From contig CM057129.1 of the NCBI GenBank assembly GCA_029964075.1, forward strand, positions 11,957,430 to 12,021,429: DNA of 64,000 bases. The letters run 5' to 3'. The notes beneath the pieces are model-generated. The model searched no databases. It was given only the letters and a program-made list of their open reading frames with translations, and was not told where the DNA came from. Below, one piece after another: positions 25,347-38,229 of the stretch (within the stretch, counting starts at the first letter, position 1; every line of letters begins with the position of its first letter). Both the position numbers and the translations under genes were made by a program. This DNA comes from Patiria pectinifera. Taxonomy: Eukaryota > Echinodermata > Asteroidea > Valvatida > Asterinidae.

Positions 25347-25655
25347 GGGGTGGCATGGGTGGCTAGTGCGTAAAGCGCTCGGCTCTCACCACTGTGGCCG
25401 GGGTTCGATTCCCGGCTCAGACCATATATGTGAGTAGAGTTGTTCACTGATTGTGTCCTGTTCCACAAGGGTTTTTCTCTGGGCTTTTCAGTTTTCCTCC
25501 CCCCAGAAAAATCAACACGCAAAAATCAACACTCTCTGTCTGTACTCCATGATCAGACATGGGTCGTGTGGCGGCTGCCCAAGGCGCCTTTTTGCGTGCA
25601 TTCAGCTCGACCACGAGATACGATGTCCCCCTCCCCTTATTTAGTATTTATTTAA
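25347..25655 (+). mobile_element. tRNA-derived SINE, second family
   Basis: The head GGGTGGCTAGTGCGTAAAGC resembles an A box, and GGGGTTCGATTCCC at 25400-25413 is a near-consensus B box within a perfect GCCGGGG/CCCGGC-type stem. The body then has TTTTTCTCTGGGC and TTTCCTCCCCCC, echoing the SINE at 13796 but diverged. It ends in AT-rich sequence near 25655. It may share a tail ancestor with the other family. Confidence 0.75.
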
Positions 25656-25748
25656 ATTTTATGATTCAAATATTGTTGTGCATTGCGAAGGTTCAACTCT
25701 TCTTGCAGTGAGGCAAACACAACACTTTGATTACATGAGACACGTCGT

Positions 25749-25987
25749 GGGCCAATTTCATAAAGCTGCTTAAGCACAAAATTTGCTTAAGCACGAAAAA
25801 AACCTTGCTCAATATAATCAGGTTACCGGCGAAAACCCCATGCGATGTACATTGCTTGTGACTGGTATTTAGTTGTCGTTTACTAGGCATAACAATCGCA
25901 TGGAATTTTAGCCGATATCCTGATATTGAGCAAGGTTTTTTGTGCTCAAGCAAATTTTGTGCTTAAGCAGCTCTATGAAATTGGCCC
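25749..25987. mobile_element. MITE with 65-base terminal inverted repeats
   Basis: GGGCCAATTTCATAAAGCTG, CTTAAGCACAAAATTTGCTT and ACCTTGCTCAATAT at the left are mirrored at the right by ATATTGAGCAAGG, AAATTTTGTGCTTAAGCAG and CTATGAAATTGGCCCC. The arms are long and well kept; the middle of about 100 bases is unique. Words of the type GCAGCTCCATGAAATTG also occur at 37205, a possible fragment. No transposase is present. Confidence 0.8.
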
Positions 25988-28900
25988 CAGCTGCTGCTTT
26001 AAAGTCGATGGGGACAGGAAGGGGAAGGGGGGGGGGCAACAGGGGCCACCCCCACCCCCTCCCAGAAAATCATTCTGGATCTGCTTGTGCCTTCTTTGAT
26101 GGAAACACCTTGCCATCTGTAGGGGAGCTCCAATCATTTGTATTCTAATGATTTGCAGTCGGTTCTCTTTTCTTGGCAATGATCAGGGCCCCAAATATCC
26201 CAACATGTTTTGCAAGAACGGATTTAGCCAAACAGCTGGTTTGGTTTGGCATCCTGCCAAACTAATAGCTTACTTGAGACTCCTTTCCTTTTCACGTACG
26301 TTTTGTCTCGCCAGATCTCTTTGTGTATCAGCAGAGTGCGCGTACTTAACTCACAAATGTACTCCACCTGTCACTATATAAGCACATCATTTGGCATGTT
26401 TTCTTTTTCTTTATCGATTCGGAAATTTTCATTTTATCCAATTTAATTTCATGTACAAAGGTCTCGTCTGCCTTCAGTTTGGGAACCAGAATCACAATTT
26501 CTGACTTGATTTTTTTTTTAAGCACCACCATAAATAAAAATGGTTTGTTAAATGTGAACTTGTGAAATTATTGAAATGGCTGGCAACGCTTTGAAGGATT
26601 TTCGCTGTAATGGAGGCGATGATTGAAAAAAAAAATATATTCATTACAAAAGGTAATAAGTACTTCAGAAGCCCTACTAAAATTATTGAACCAAAAAAGC
26701 TGAATAAAAACCAATGATGTAAAGTCACAATTCTCTTCAATTCAAAGGAGAACTTTTGTATACTTGTAGATTACTAGTACGATGTTTTCGTTTGTAACTT
26801 CCTTTGTTTGTACAGTTACCAAAAAGGGGAACAAACTCATTTTCAAGACTTTTTCTTTTGCAAGTTCAGTTCGGCATTGTCGGCTGCTGGGGTCTTTTCT
26901 CCCACACCTACAGCAATGCCATTGTCGGGTTTAATCCGACAAGAAAAGGGTCGAACAAAAGCTGTCACTGAGTTGTCCAACAAACGGGAGTCCTTTGTCC
27001 GCTTTTGTCACATTCAATTAACTCACAAAAGATCCGAGTTTAGCTGAACACCGTTTGGCAGTTTGCCTTTTTTGTTGGCTAATCCCTAGCCAGCGGTCTA
27101 GTTGCTTGACTGGCAGGAGAATTTCCCCTGAAAATTAAAAAAGAAAAGTATTTTGTTGTTGTATGCCCATAATAGAAGGGAATTCTTTTAGGTGAGCAGC
27201 TGCTGATGGTGTTATTGTGCGTTTAGTCATCGGGCCTTGAGAACCCGCTCGCCACGGGACGTAAATATTAGCCTGACCCACACATGCTTTGGTTCATGGG
27301 ATGGTTCACCCCACGGTTAGACAAACAGCGTCCACACTGTGTACTAACTTTAGACATCCCCCTGTCCAACTCATGATGATGCACACATGTGACAGAGTTT
27401 TACTGCCTCCCCAGTTATTTTTTTGTTTCCTGGGTTTTCCCATGGAAGATGTTTACATCCTTAGTGTTGGGTCTCACACAAAACCAGACCAGAGTCCCAG
27501 ATTTAGGCCAGTTATTTACTTAAGTCGGAGAGCTTAAGTTGGTCTAGACGGTATTTTCTTTTTATGGTTTGCCCAGCAGATTTTCCGGGGAGGGATTTAT
27601 GGGTTGTGAGGACTGTCCAGTCAGTTGCTTGCTTGTTGTTTTTCAGGTCAATTTTTTTGGGTTGGAAGCAACAGTTGGAGATCCTACCTCCCTGGTAGTT
27701 GTTTATGCTTACCGGTGGAGCTGCAAGTGTCATAACACAGCCCTCCTGCGTGTCTGTCAGGAGCCAGCGCCCAGCATGCTGTGGCCGTTCCCTCCTTCCT
27801 CATCAGAGTCCTCACCCCACCAAACTCAAGACCAGCTTTGCTTCCAACACCTCACCTTTAATTCCATTTCTTCATTTATACCCACTGTGCAACGGCCGAG
27901 CGCCGGGCACCATCTGTGTGGGACATTCGCAGCCTGTCGTCCGTGCGTCCGCACCAGTCTGCCTGTCAATTTCAATCCTGGCAACACTTTGATGGAATTT
28001 TTCTTTGAGGGGGGCTGAGAAGGGTATTTTAATTACTTGTTTTGATTTTCCAAGACTTGTGTGGTTGCTTTCGAAGATTATGTTTTCTTCATGAACATCT
28101 TGAAGTTACGTATAATTCTGCCATGATTGACACTTGAATATTTTTTTTTTAAATAGCAGTCATAAAAAAAATTGAATTGATAAAAATCTTGAAACTAAAG
28201 AATCGTACTCCTTTCAAGACAGATTTTCTGAAGACAAAAAAAAGACCAATATCGATCCAACAATGGGCATAACTTTTCTGTTTTCATTCTCATCATCTTG
28301 TAAATTTGGGGTGTGCGTTGGAAAATAATACTTCATATTAGGAATCTAATATACCGGTACAAATATAACATGGTTTGAGGTTGGATAGTCGATATTACAT
28401 GTACGGTAGCTCTCCGAGGTATTGGAAGTCATATCTAGCTGAGGGAACTAGTTTCTCAACTTTCAATACTGCGAGGGGCTTCTATCGACTGTCCACCCAA
28501 AATAAACCATGTTATATTGGTTTTACTACACCAGTACACCTCATACATGTACATATTCAGTTGCCATTATAATTTGCGGCATATCTTCGAAGTTACATGT
28601 CGAGCTCACCAGAAGAATATTTGTCATCCTCAGAAAAATTTTGTTCTTTTACAATGCAGTAACTCCTAAGAGTTTCTACCACATCGTGAACAACATTTTT
28701 AGTTGAGGAGGCATCTTCATTGTCCACAATAGCTCGGGAAAACACTGATTAACGTACAGTGTATCGACGCCATCTTTTCATGTGTAGCTTGGGTGATGCT
28801 CGCGCTAGCATACTACACCCTTGCGACAGTTCCACGATTGCTTGATAAAGCGTGTACATGCGTGGTAGATATTCCGTGCGATAGTTTACCATGCATGCGT

Positions 28901-30432
28901 ATACTTTTACCCTGTGTGTGAATACTCGCAAAATATGTATGTGTGAATAACAGCAAGAATACTGGCTGGCATGTGATGGCGAATGGACCAGTGAGATTTG
29001 GCTCTCGATCATGATATGTGTGATTATAAATCTTTCTTGTATTGTTAAAAAAATATTACAATTTACATGTGCCAGTACTGTTGCATGCTTAGTGATGAGA
29101 AGGGATGGTTTCTGTAAACAACAAAGTGATACATGTAGGTCGTTCTGTGTACACACATGATACACCAGATCATAGTGCAGCAACTACTGATACCCATTAT
29201 GTACGTTACGGCCGTCACCTCATGGTGTGACCAATAATGTGTTATTTTCCTTTTCGCCGTCAAAGATCAAGATGAATTCTGAATTCAGCAAGTATTGACA
29301 TTGTTGCTAATGGTATTTAACGACACTGTATGCGTATTGTCGCCAAAAATGTTGCGCCAAGAATTTTCTCTTTATTTTGGAATTGCGCCGAGAGAGCGAA
29401 TGTGCCATTTCATGCATTTGTAAGCACCGCTCGCACCTGTTAGTGTCATTTCTCCCAGAGAGCCTTATGTTATGTACTGGGCGCTAAATGACTTTTCAGA
29501 AGTGCAAGATTCCCACCAGGAAAAAAGAAAGAAAAAAAAAGGGCTAGAGATTCTAGCCTTTCAACTACCTTAGTCAGCTCTGTGCCTGTACTTTGGTCAG
29601 GGTTGTCAGAGAGGGCAGTGACCTCACAAAAGTCCTAGGGTTCCAGACGGGATTACCCATAATTCCTGTAACTCGTGGGATTGCATCTACATGCATGAAG
29701 AACTGTAGTGGTGAAAACCTTTCCTACTCTCAGAGTCAGATTGTAAACCATGATGGGTCCCTGGATGCTGGTTTTTTTGGTTGTCCCTCATGGTGGTGGT
29801 TTTTCGGTCCCTCATGGTTCGCTCTGCCCTGCTTTTTGGGGTGAAATCTTTTTGTCAAATTGGCCTGGATCTGTCTTCTGCACTCCATGTCAAATCAGGA
29901 GAAAAAGGCCATTAGAATGTAGCTTGTTGTCCTTTTTTAGGGGGGGGGGGGGAATTAGGGTCTGTGGGTAGTCATTGGGTTAGGCAAGCAGGGGCAGTGA
30001 GATACAAAAACAAACAGGGCTGCTGAGGCTAGTAACCACAGAGGTGACAAGAAAGATGATGTTAACCATCGTTGAGCTTTCAACACTCAAACCCGCTCTT
30101 GTCAGTTCAGTTCACCTACTACTGGGCTATTTGGGAACTGACCTACTGAGGTTGCCTCCAGCACTACATGCATGTGTAAGCACAGCTAGACACTAGGACC
30201 AACAAGACGTTTTGTAATGATGTTTTGAACATCATATGACTAGAGATGTTCGCATCTTGCTTTCGTTTGCAGTTGTAGTGTTACATGTACTGTCACAAAT
30301 CCACAATAAGCGCATTGATGTTCCTCAAATGAACTCTCTCAAACCTGTTCAGTTACCCTGGTAAATGGACACCAGGAGGTTTTTTAACAGAATTTTGAAG
30401 GATGCCCCGGTTTACATAAAAAAATACTTGAG
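25988..30432. other. Intronic stretch without a supported gene
   Basis: Mostly unique AT-rich DNA. 27680-28000 is richer in GC and higher in complexity; its 149-codon frame ends without any recognisable motif, conserved cysteine pattern or clear splice site. A G run lies at 29941-29951. Nothing else can be supported. Confidence 0.45.
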
Positions 30433-30822
30433 ATCCCTAACCGCACTGCATACTTCAAAATCCTCTTTGCCAAAGTGGAGGAATTCGGAGGATTGAGATT
30501 ACATGGCACAAGTGTGTTACTGATTTTGTAGGATGCACTTTGTCAAGGTCTTGGGCCGGACCTTGTGTTGTTCTTGCTCAGCCATGCATAAATATAGGCC
30601 TGGATTATGCTTGAAATCCTCCGTACTGCTCCAGGATGTCACTGGCCAAGCCTCAACATATTGACAGTCACTGTCGCAGGATTTTGCAGGATTCAGGCAG
30701 TGGTCAACCCTCCACGGACCATATTCAAGAAATAATGGAGGAATTTGCAGGATTGAGGCTAATTGGAGGATTTTGCAGGATTGAGGCTACATCCTAGCAA
30801 AAAAGCCTAGGGAGTTAGGGAT
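30433..30822 (-). mobile_element. Family B element, complete copy
   Basis: The ends ATCCCTAAC (30433) and GTTAGGGAT (ending 30822) are inverted. Between them, TGCAGGATTGAGG and GGATTTTGCAGGATT words recur near both ends in inverted form, and the middle has AAGGTCTTGGGCCGGACCTT. Copies at 50972 and 59791 share the layout in reverse orientation. Non-coding, 390 bases. Confidence 0.72.
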
Positions 30823-32934
30823 AAGTGTTCTTCAAAAGAATGAGCACATTTCTGAAGAATTGTTGATTTCAAACAAGATGGGGAACATCAAATCCAAACT
30901 ACAGCAGTAGGCTTTTTAGATGGAGAAAAAAAAACACCCCAATACCTTACCTCACCCCTCCCCACTGCTACTGTCAACACAATCCCCCATGATGTGATGA
31001 ACTTGTGACCTCCCTTCATAGGTCACAGATAGGTCACGGGTCAATTCTAATCCAGCATCAATCACTTTTTTTCAGGCCCGGTTGATTTAGAGGTGTGAAA
31101 ATTGTTAAGAAATCTGCCATTAGAAAAACAGAAAATGTGACTTAAAAGACTTGAAAAAGAATCAGTTTCTTCATGAACTCCGGGCAGAATTTCACTTTGC
31201 TTTTTAGCCTGAATGTACCGTGTATTTCTGTCTTAATCTTGCTGGCTCCAGGCATCTTAATCTGCCAGGCTTTTCATTGCCTTTTTTTTTTTAATGGTAA
31301 CAACTCCAGGGGTGTCATGCTGCTTGATCTTGATTGTCAGCACAGCTGTGCCTCCAATATATTAAATTGTGACCAATGGCATTCGGGGTACTAGAAATCT
31401 GGGACCTATTTATTTATTGCTGGATTGGCAAACAGTTTGGTGACTTGGGAGCCGTTCGGTAATGAGCCTAGGTGGAAAATACCGGGGACCAGTTTTCAAA
31501 GAACTCTGCTTGGATGTATTGTACATGTACGTACCGGTAAACGGGTAGCAGTCATGTTATCCTATACTTATGAGGACCTCCTCTTCCCTTCTGTTGTTCC
31601 TATTGTTTGTACTCTTAACTTTTTCTCAACACATCCCATAAGGTTTGTACACGAACACTTTTTGAGGACTTGGTTCAGGTCCTCGGGGTTACTGTTACCC
31701 AGGTCACCCATTGTCCCAAGTCCTCAGTTGTAAAGGATAACAATTTCACAGTTGTATTGTTGCGTAACTGTGGTTATATGCATAATTTATTTTGACCTTA
31801 CTTTGCATGGCCCAATGCCACTGAGATGCTCAGCAGCCACATGCAGTCACGAAAAGTACTAAGCGAAAATTGGCTGGGAACCAGTGACATGCAGCATCTA
31901 TTGCATGACAATCTGGCTGGTAGCCTACATGTACATGTACATGTATATTCTGTGCTTTGCAATATTCAGTGCTGAGCATGCAGCACCAAGATTAATGGCC
32001 CCTTCGGCCCAGTGTCATGGCTCTGCTAACCGCAAAATTCCACGCTAAGTACGATCTTCGCAGAAAAAAAAATTGTGCTAACCCTGTAAACACAATTTCT
32101 TAGTTACGGGGTTTACATACATGTACACATGCCCGTGAGCTGAAATTCCTCAATAACCCGTGAAATATGCACAGGAGTTTCTGTTTATAAGCAGGAATTT
32201 TTTGCTAACGGTTACTAGAGCCGTGAAATCAGGCTCAGATCTTGACTGCATTTCTCAAAACATGTACCGGTACATGTTCATGTACATATGTACGTACCAG
32301 TAGAACTCCAAAACATGCCTACCGTATACTGCACAATGTACGTGTACATGTACATGTACGTGTACTTGAAAGAAAAGACAAGCAAATCAAGTGATATGGG
32401 TTCATTTGAAATAAACACCTCCACATTGTCCATGGACAACCCTCCTTCCCAGACCCCAAAAAAATCAAACTCAGAGCCGATGATTAAAAACAGGGGTAAG
32501 GGACAGGCACCCCATGAGGCTCACGTCAGTTGTCAAGTGGCCCAAGAAGTTACCCCATTGTCAAACATCAGTGACAGGTGCCGGGACACAGGTAAAAATA
32601 GTTCAGGTGCGTTGGCTTATCTGGAATAATGGCGGCGCTGAGCTGTGACCTGTAGTTACCTCTGCGGCTGAACCAATCCAGACAACCTCTCGGCCTAGGA
32701 GATATTTAAAAGGAGTCTTGAGCCATATGGTTCAGCCAGCCTATACAGCACTGGTATTGTTCCTTGATCGGAATCATATGAGGCTTCAGTCCATATTGAT
32801 TTCTCTAATGAATTCTGGAGAATTGCGGCTAATATGAACTTTGCCTCGGACAATGTATGTAATATGAACACACAGTTTCCTATTTTTGTATGAAGACTTT
32901 CTTTTTGTTTCATGGTGGATAGCAGACTTGTATT
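30823..32934. other. Intronic stretch without a supported gene
   Basis: Unique AT-rich DNA with several ACATGTACATGT tracts (31928-31945 and 32340-32362). No open frame shows family resemblance. Confidence 0.45.
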
Positions 32935-33393
32935 CGAGTCACCAAACATCGAGTCTGAGTCAGTTCTCCCGAGCCCCGAGTCCAGAGTCATGCAGGCCGC
33001 GTTCGAGTCACGAGTCACAAAGGTTGAGTCTGAGTCACGAGTCACCTTTAAGTACTAGACCTATGTATTGGAAATAAATTTTGCGCCATGCGCGTTGTGT
33101 ACCGGTATGTACAGTACTAAGATGCATTTTTTTCTGCTTCTGCACCGCACTGTCTGTATTGCTTGCTCAGGAAAGGATTGTCTCCAAACTAATGTGTAAT
33201 TACTGTATTGTATATTGCTTGAAAAAATAAGTGATTTGTGCCAATTTTGGTTGAGTCCCGAGTCATGCAAGGTCAAGTCCAAGTCCGAGTCCGCAGGGTC
33301 GAGTCCGAGTCATTTGTCATTGTGACTGTGAGTCCCGAGTCACAGAGAAGTGGGACTCGGGTCTGATTGAGTCTGAGTCTGAGTCTTGAGTCC
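32935..33393 (+). repeat. Degenerate GAGTC hexamer repeats (two blocks)
   Basis: Two blocks, 32935-33046 and 33253-33393, are built from variants of CGAGTC, TGAGTC and CCGAGT, separated by about 200 bases of unrelated DNA. The layout suggests one longer array split by an insertion, or two ends of one element. It resembles the GAGTAC arrays at 41822 and 61015 in style. Confidence 0.75.
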
Positions 33394-36300
33394 TACAACT
33401 CTGCTGGATAGAACCTCTAAGATACCCTTGTCATGCCAAGGTTGAAATTTATCCCTGTAGTGTAGAAGCCGTGTTGGATTCTTGTTACATGAAGTGTTAT
33501 AGGGTGGCGCCACAAATGTCCGGGTTGGAGCTGGGTCCAAAATGGTGATCTTGAATAGCATGAAAGGCCATCAAAAATCTCGGTGGCCAACTTGGATCCA
33601 ACCATGGAGCTATGTGTTTTAAAGCTTCATGATCCAACTATCCAACACAAGGGTTTTGGAAAGTGTGAAATTTAGTTGGACACCAGCCAAAATTTGGAAG
33701 AGAATATTGGAGAACACTGTTTGAGTAGCCCATTTAACCATTTGTATTCTATGACCAGTATTTGGGGGAGGGAGGTTGCACCATGCAATACACCCATGGG
33801 CAAACTTATGGGTCATTGGAAGGGGGTGCCTGGACCATTACCTACCAGACCCAGGGGGATTTGCGGCCCAGGCGCAGGGGTGTACCGCTTGGCAGGTGAG
33901 ATGATCTCCTGGTTTTTTGACAAATCCTGAAAAGCACAGGTGGTACTTCAGTTGGCACCTGGCGACCTGGATTCCTACATGTGGGTCAGGCCACATAGAG
34001 GTACTCCTGTGTACATTTACTTGTGGAGAGGGGGAGAGAATCTATAAATTTGATTCATTGACACCTTTTTCTCCTGCCAGTTGTTGAATCCGATTAAGAT
34101 GTTCCATTTTTGCTGACATACATGTAGGCATATCGGTTGAGAAAAGGGGAAAAAATTATTCAGTTAATAATTGGCAATCATATTTTGTACATGTATGTTT
34201 GCAATTGGTTGATGTTGTGTTTTGTATGTATTTGTTTTGTTTTAGATGCTTGTATCATATACTTTACACAGGAAAGTTCTGATTCTGAGCAAGATATGCT
34301 AAACACAAAGTCTCACTCAAAACACCTCCCCCCTCCCCCCTGAAAAAAATAACCTTCAAAGATACCGGTAACTTTAAATACGTAAAAATCCAAAATATGA
34401 TGCCCTGCAGCATTGCTCTTGACTCCAAAAACAACCCGTGCTCGCGTGGGAGGTGTTTCAAGAATCTCATTTGGAGATTTCCTCTAACATTTCCCCTAGC
34501 CCCCCGTGCAAATCGCCCCTGAGGCAGGTGCACTAGTTTAAAACCAACGATGAGTGGTGAGCTCAGTCAACTTGAAGGTAATAACAGTCGGTTGATCTAA
34601 CAGTTTTGTCCAAGGGGTTTTACAACTTCCCATTTATATATACTCTGCGGCTCTGCATGTCGGAGTGGGCCGCATATTTATATTTATTACGTTTTTGAAG
34701 CAAAGTTTTGTCGTAATCGCAGCAAGTGCCCTGAGCTATTCAGCCGCAGTCGGTCCCTTTTATCCATTGCATGTAGATGTCACGAACCGTCCCGGAGCGA
34801 TTCTGTTTCTGATACTTTTTTTCCTTTTTCATGAACCATTAAGGACTGAGGAAATGTTCTTTAATGGCTCTGTAAATGTGATGAGCTTTGAGTTCACGGA
34901 TTCGGGGGCGGATCAAGGAGGTTGATGAACGAGAAAAGTCCAACCGCGCTCCCAAAATGTCGCAATTCGGCTGCTTGGCTCCCAAGAGTCATTGAGCCAT
35001 GTTTGTTGTTTCATGCCCTAATAACCTAGGTGAGCTTCTCCATGTACAAAGATGGGATTCTCAGTTTGAATGTTTTTTTAGCTTTAGTTGCTGTACTTTA
35101 ATAACAGAACAGACTACCTTTTTTTTCTTTCTATTTTGGACATTTTAAGCTCTCTGAAAATATGCTGAAATTAGTTTTGGTTGACTCACAACGCACAAAC
35201 AAGAATTGTTGTTGGGCCACAAATAATTGCAAAATTTGTAAAGGTCAATATTTCAATATTAAAAGTGGGCGGATTTTTTTTGTTCAATGTATCATTAAAA
35301 TATGAACAACTTTTGTAATACTAGAAAAATATCTATTTAATAAGCGAAATCTATTTTTTAAAGTGAAACTCTAAAATAGCATTGGGAGAGCAACTTTGAG
35401 TGTTCTTTGTTTAAAACCATTCTCAGTTCCACCACTTTTTGACTAATTGGAATTTCTATAAATACTATTTTTAGCTGAGGGATAGTTATAGCAACTCCAC
35501 AAATCATCATGTCTCTCCGTAATAGTCCGCTAGTTGGTTTTTTAGTAGCAAACGTTGTTGGCATTGTCTATTGCTATAGATATTTTGACAGACTGCAACC
35601 AAACTATGTCATCAAAAGTATCAGTAACCCAGCCCCAACATGTCACATGACCAGACTGGGGTCAAAGGTCATCATGGGGTCACTGGGTGAAAAACCTGAT
35701 TTTTGTAAAACTCAAAACACTACTTCCAGAAATTACATGTACATGGCACAATCACGTGACTCGATGCATGAACACGAATTTGTTGTCCCACAGCTTCCGA
35801 GATATTTCCGTCCGAGCTTGTTATTTTGAATTTATTAATTTTTTTTTTGGGGGGGGGGGGCGGGTAAACTTCCCCCTCCGGATTAATCAAAGATATCAAC
35901 ACCGGAATGTTTATCCAAAGTTCCTTAATAACGTTTGCCCAAAATACATGTATAATTTCAGAACAACTTGTAAAGTTTCATGATTAGACTTTATGACTAC
36001 AGTTTTTCTAAAAATAGTTGTGTAGCGTGCACATGTGCATTGTAAACAAAACAAGCCTAATCATACAGTACATGTACCAGTATCTTGTATATAAAATGTC
36101 CAGTTTTGTTGTTAATGTTATCTCAAGTTCTTCACTAAAAATTCAACTAAGAAATCTTCCAAAATGACTTGCCAAATAACTATGAGTGTGACGTACCGGT
36201 TACTGTTGCTCAAAATATGTTTTCACTAACAAAGCCCCGTCCCATATTTAGGAATCACTGATTAACTTGTGACATTTCTCCTCCAAGATCGTGTCCATGT

Positions 36301-36640
36301 CCCAGTCCGCATGCCGCGATAGTCTCCAAGGGCCAAGTACGTGACCAGGCCGCCAGTAGTGTTTCCCTCGCCCCGTTATCTGTTGCAGTTTCAGCAACAT
36401 CAGAATTGAATGCGTCTAATGGTTAAAATCTCTATGGTCTATTCATTCTGTTAGGAGCTGTGTCATGCAGTTTGAATTGGCCACATTAATTTGCAGGTGC
36501 TATGTGCGTACTCATATTTGATTGAACCAGGCGTAATTGCTCTTCGCTTCTGAGCTGAAACGAATTGCTTAAAGTGCGCTCATGCACTACATGGTAAATA
36601 AAGGCAGTTTAGGTTATGTGCAAAGCGAAAACAAACAATT
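33394..36640. other. Intronic stretch without a supported gene
   Basis: Includes a T-run/G-run junction at 35839-35860 and a high-complexity, repeat-poor piece at about 36270-36600 that could be conserved noncoding DNA. No coding signal. Confidence 0.45.
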
Positions 36641-37082
36641 TGTGAGGTATTCTGGCAAAATGAGACAAAACTGGGCAGAGGTCGCAATGAGGGTTTGCAG
36701 GTATAAGGAAAGAGAATAAAATTCTCCTTAAAATACTGTTTGTTGCACTTCAATTGGACATTCCATTGACAAGTTATGGCTGTTTAAAGTTCACATTTAT
36801 CGACTTGTCAAAAAAGTAAAATACTGAGAAAAAGACCTTGTTTCAAGTTTTGTAGTTGTGAAATTGAAAGATGCAGATTGTTTTTCCTTGAAAACACTTT
36901 AATTCCACATGTTTTGTACTATTTCTTTGAAATGTGTGTATCGGTAGATAATCCTATATATCAAAGATTACAAAAATCCACCAATTTGAAAAAAAAAAAT
37001 AACCTCCATTCGTTTTTTTCCTTTTATTTTTCTCCACTACGGCCTGTGCCCAGTTCTGTCTCATTTTGCCAGAACACCTCAC
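36641..37082. mobile_element. Terminal-inverted-repeat element, family C, intact copy
   Basis: The left arm GTGAGGTATTCTGGCAAAAT, GAGACAAAACTGGGCA is mirrored by TGCCCAGTTCTGTCTC and ATTTTGCCAGAACACCTCAC at the right. The arms are about 45 bases with few mismatches in a 442-base element. The 97-codon frame across it is not recognisable as a transposase. Confidence 0.78.
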
Positions 37083-38027
37083 ATACTGAGGAGAGAACCA
37101 ACCGCAAAGATTTCATGTACATGTACACATCACATGACGATTTTGGCTGGTTACCCATTTTTGCGAAGTAAATATTTTCTGTTCTTAACAAAATTTCTGT
37201 GCGTAGCAGCTCCATGAAATTGAGGACTGTTCCCCAAACGTATCTTTATTAACAGCTGTTCCTTACTTGAAGTTAACTAATACCCAATCTGTTGGACTAC
37301 GAGAAGTCCACTTCGGGCCCTCTCTTACCTGTTAATTCCTAAGTATGCATTATTCCTTATAGGTCGTAGGCCATATCCGCTAGATTTTACGTCTACCACA
37401 GCGCCCTCTGGGCCAATACCCGATACCCATGATGCCAAGCGGCATATCGTCCTCTTTTCTTCTAGCACCGATTCAGGTGTAGTCGTATTCTATTGAAGCT
37501 TTCTCAATATACAATTTTTGCTAGCTCCAGAAGTGTTTATTCTCCTTTTAAACTTACTGTTGGTTTACTACCAAGTTCTTGTTAGTTTGTTACAGCGGTC
37601 CTCAGATTTTCTTGTTGTTAAATTCAGTGTTCCAAGTTAACTTTTTGCAAACGTTTCTCGTTTTCGTGTATTTTGCAAGATAAAGTTTATGGCATAAGGG
37701 CGGCGCGGTATTGCATGTACATCATGGTCAACCGAGTCGATGAAAATATCTTTTCATTTGCACGTGCTTTTTCATCGGTTGCTATGTGTTACCATTCAGC
37801 ACTCCAGGCTCAAGAACCATTCAGTTTGTTTGAAAATGGGTCTGGGAACAAGATAAGGAGAGTTAAGAAGTTCCTGGATGCCCCTGGCCCGCTCGCCTAT
37901 ACCGTTGTCAGGAAGCATTGAATGAAATTGGATTTTGAGTAAAACGATTGCAGATAAGATTTGATAAGGTTTGCAAGGTGGAGGTACATGTAGCAATAAA
38001 GATAAAGAAAATACGGAAGCACCATGT

Positions 38028-38229
38028 GCAGAGCTGCCAACTCTCCCTGATTCTGCAGAAAGTTCCCTGAAAATCTAATCTTTCCATTCTGATAAACAAA
38101 TTTGAAAATCTCCCTGATTATGGAAACTTTTTTCCCTATTATATTGAATGTAATTCTAAATAGGCCTATGTCCCTGATTGTTGTACAAAATCTCCCTGAT
38201 TGCAAGATGCAAATGTTGGCAGCTCTGCG
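38028..38229. mobile_element. Small MITE with GCAGAGCTGCCAAC ends
   Basis: GCAGAGCTGCCAAC at 38028 is matched by GTTGGCAGCTCTGC ending 38228. The interior repeats TCCCTGATT four or more times. The 200-base size without coding capacity fits a MITE. Confidence 0.75.

Noticed and set aside
27569..28018. 149-codon frame in a GC-richer stretch
   Set aside because: No recognisable motif and an overlapping frame in another phase is almost as long, as expected from composition.
37240..37500. Possible solo LTR (AATAAA-like word on the minus strand, TGTTGG start)
   Set aside because: No matching pair, target duplication, primer-binding site or second copy was found.
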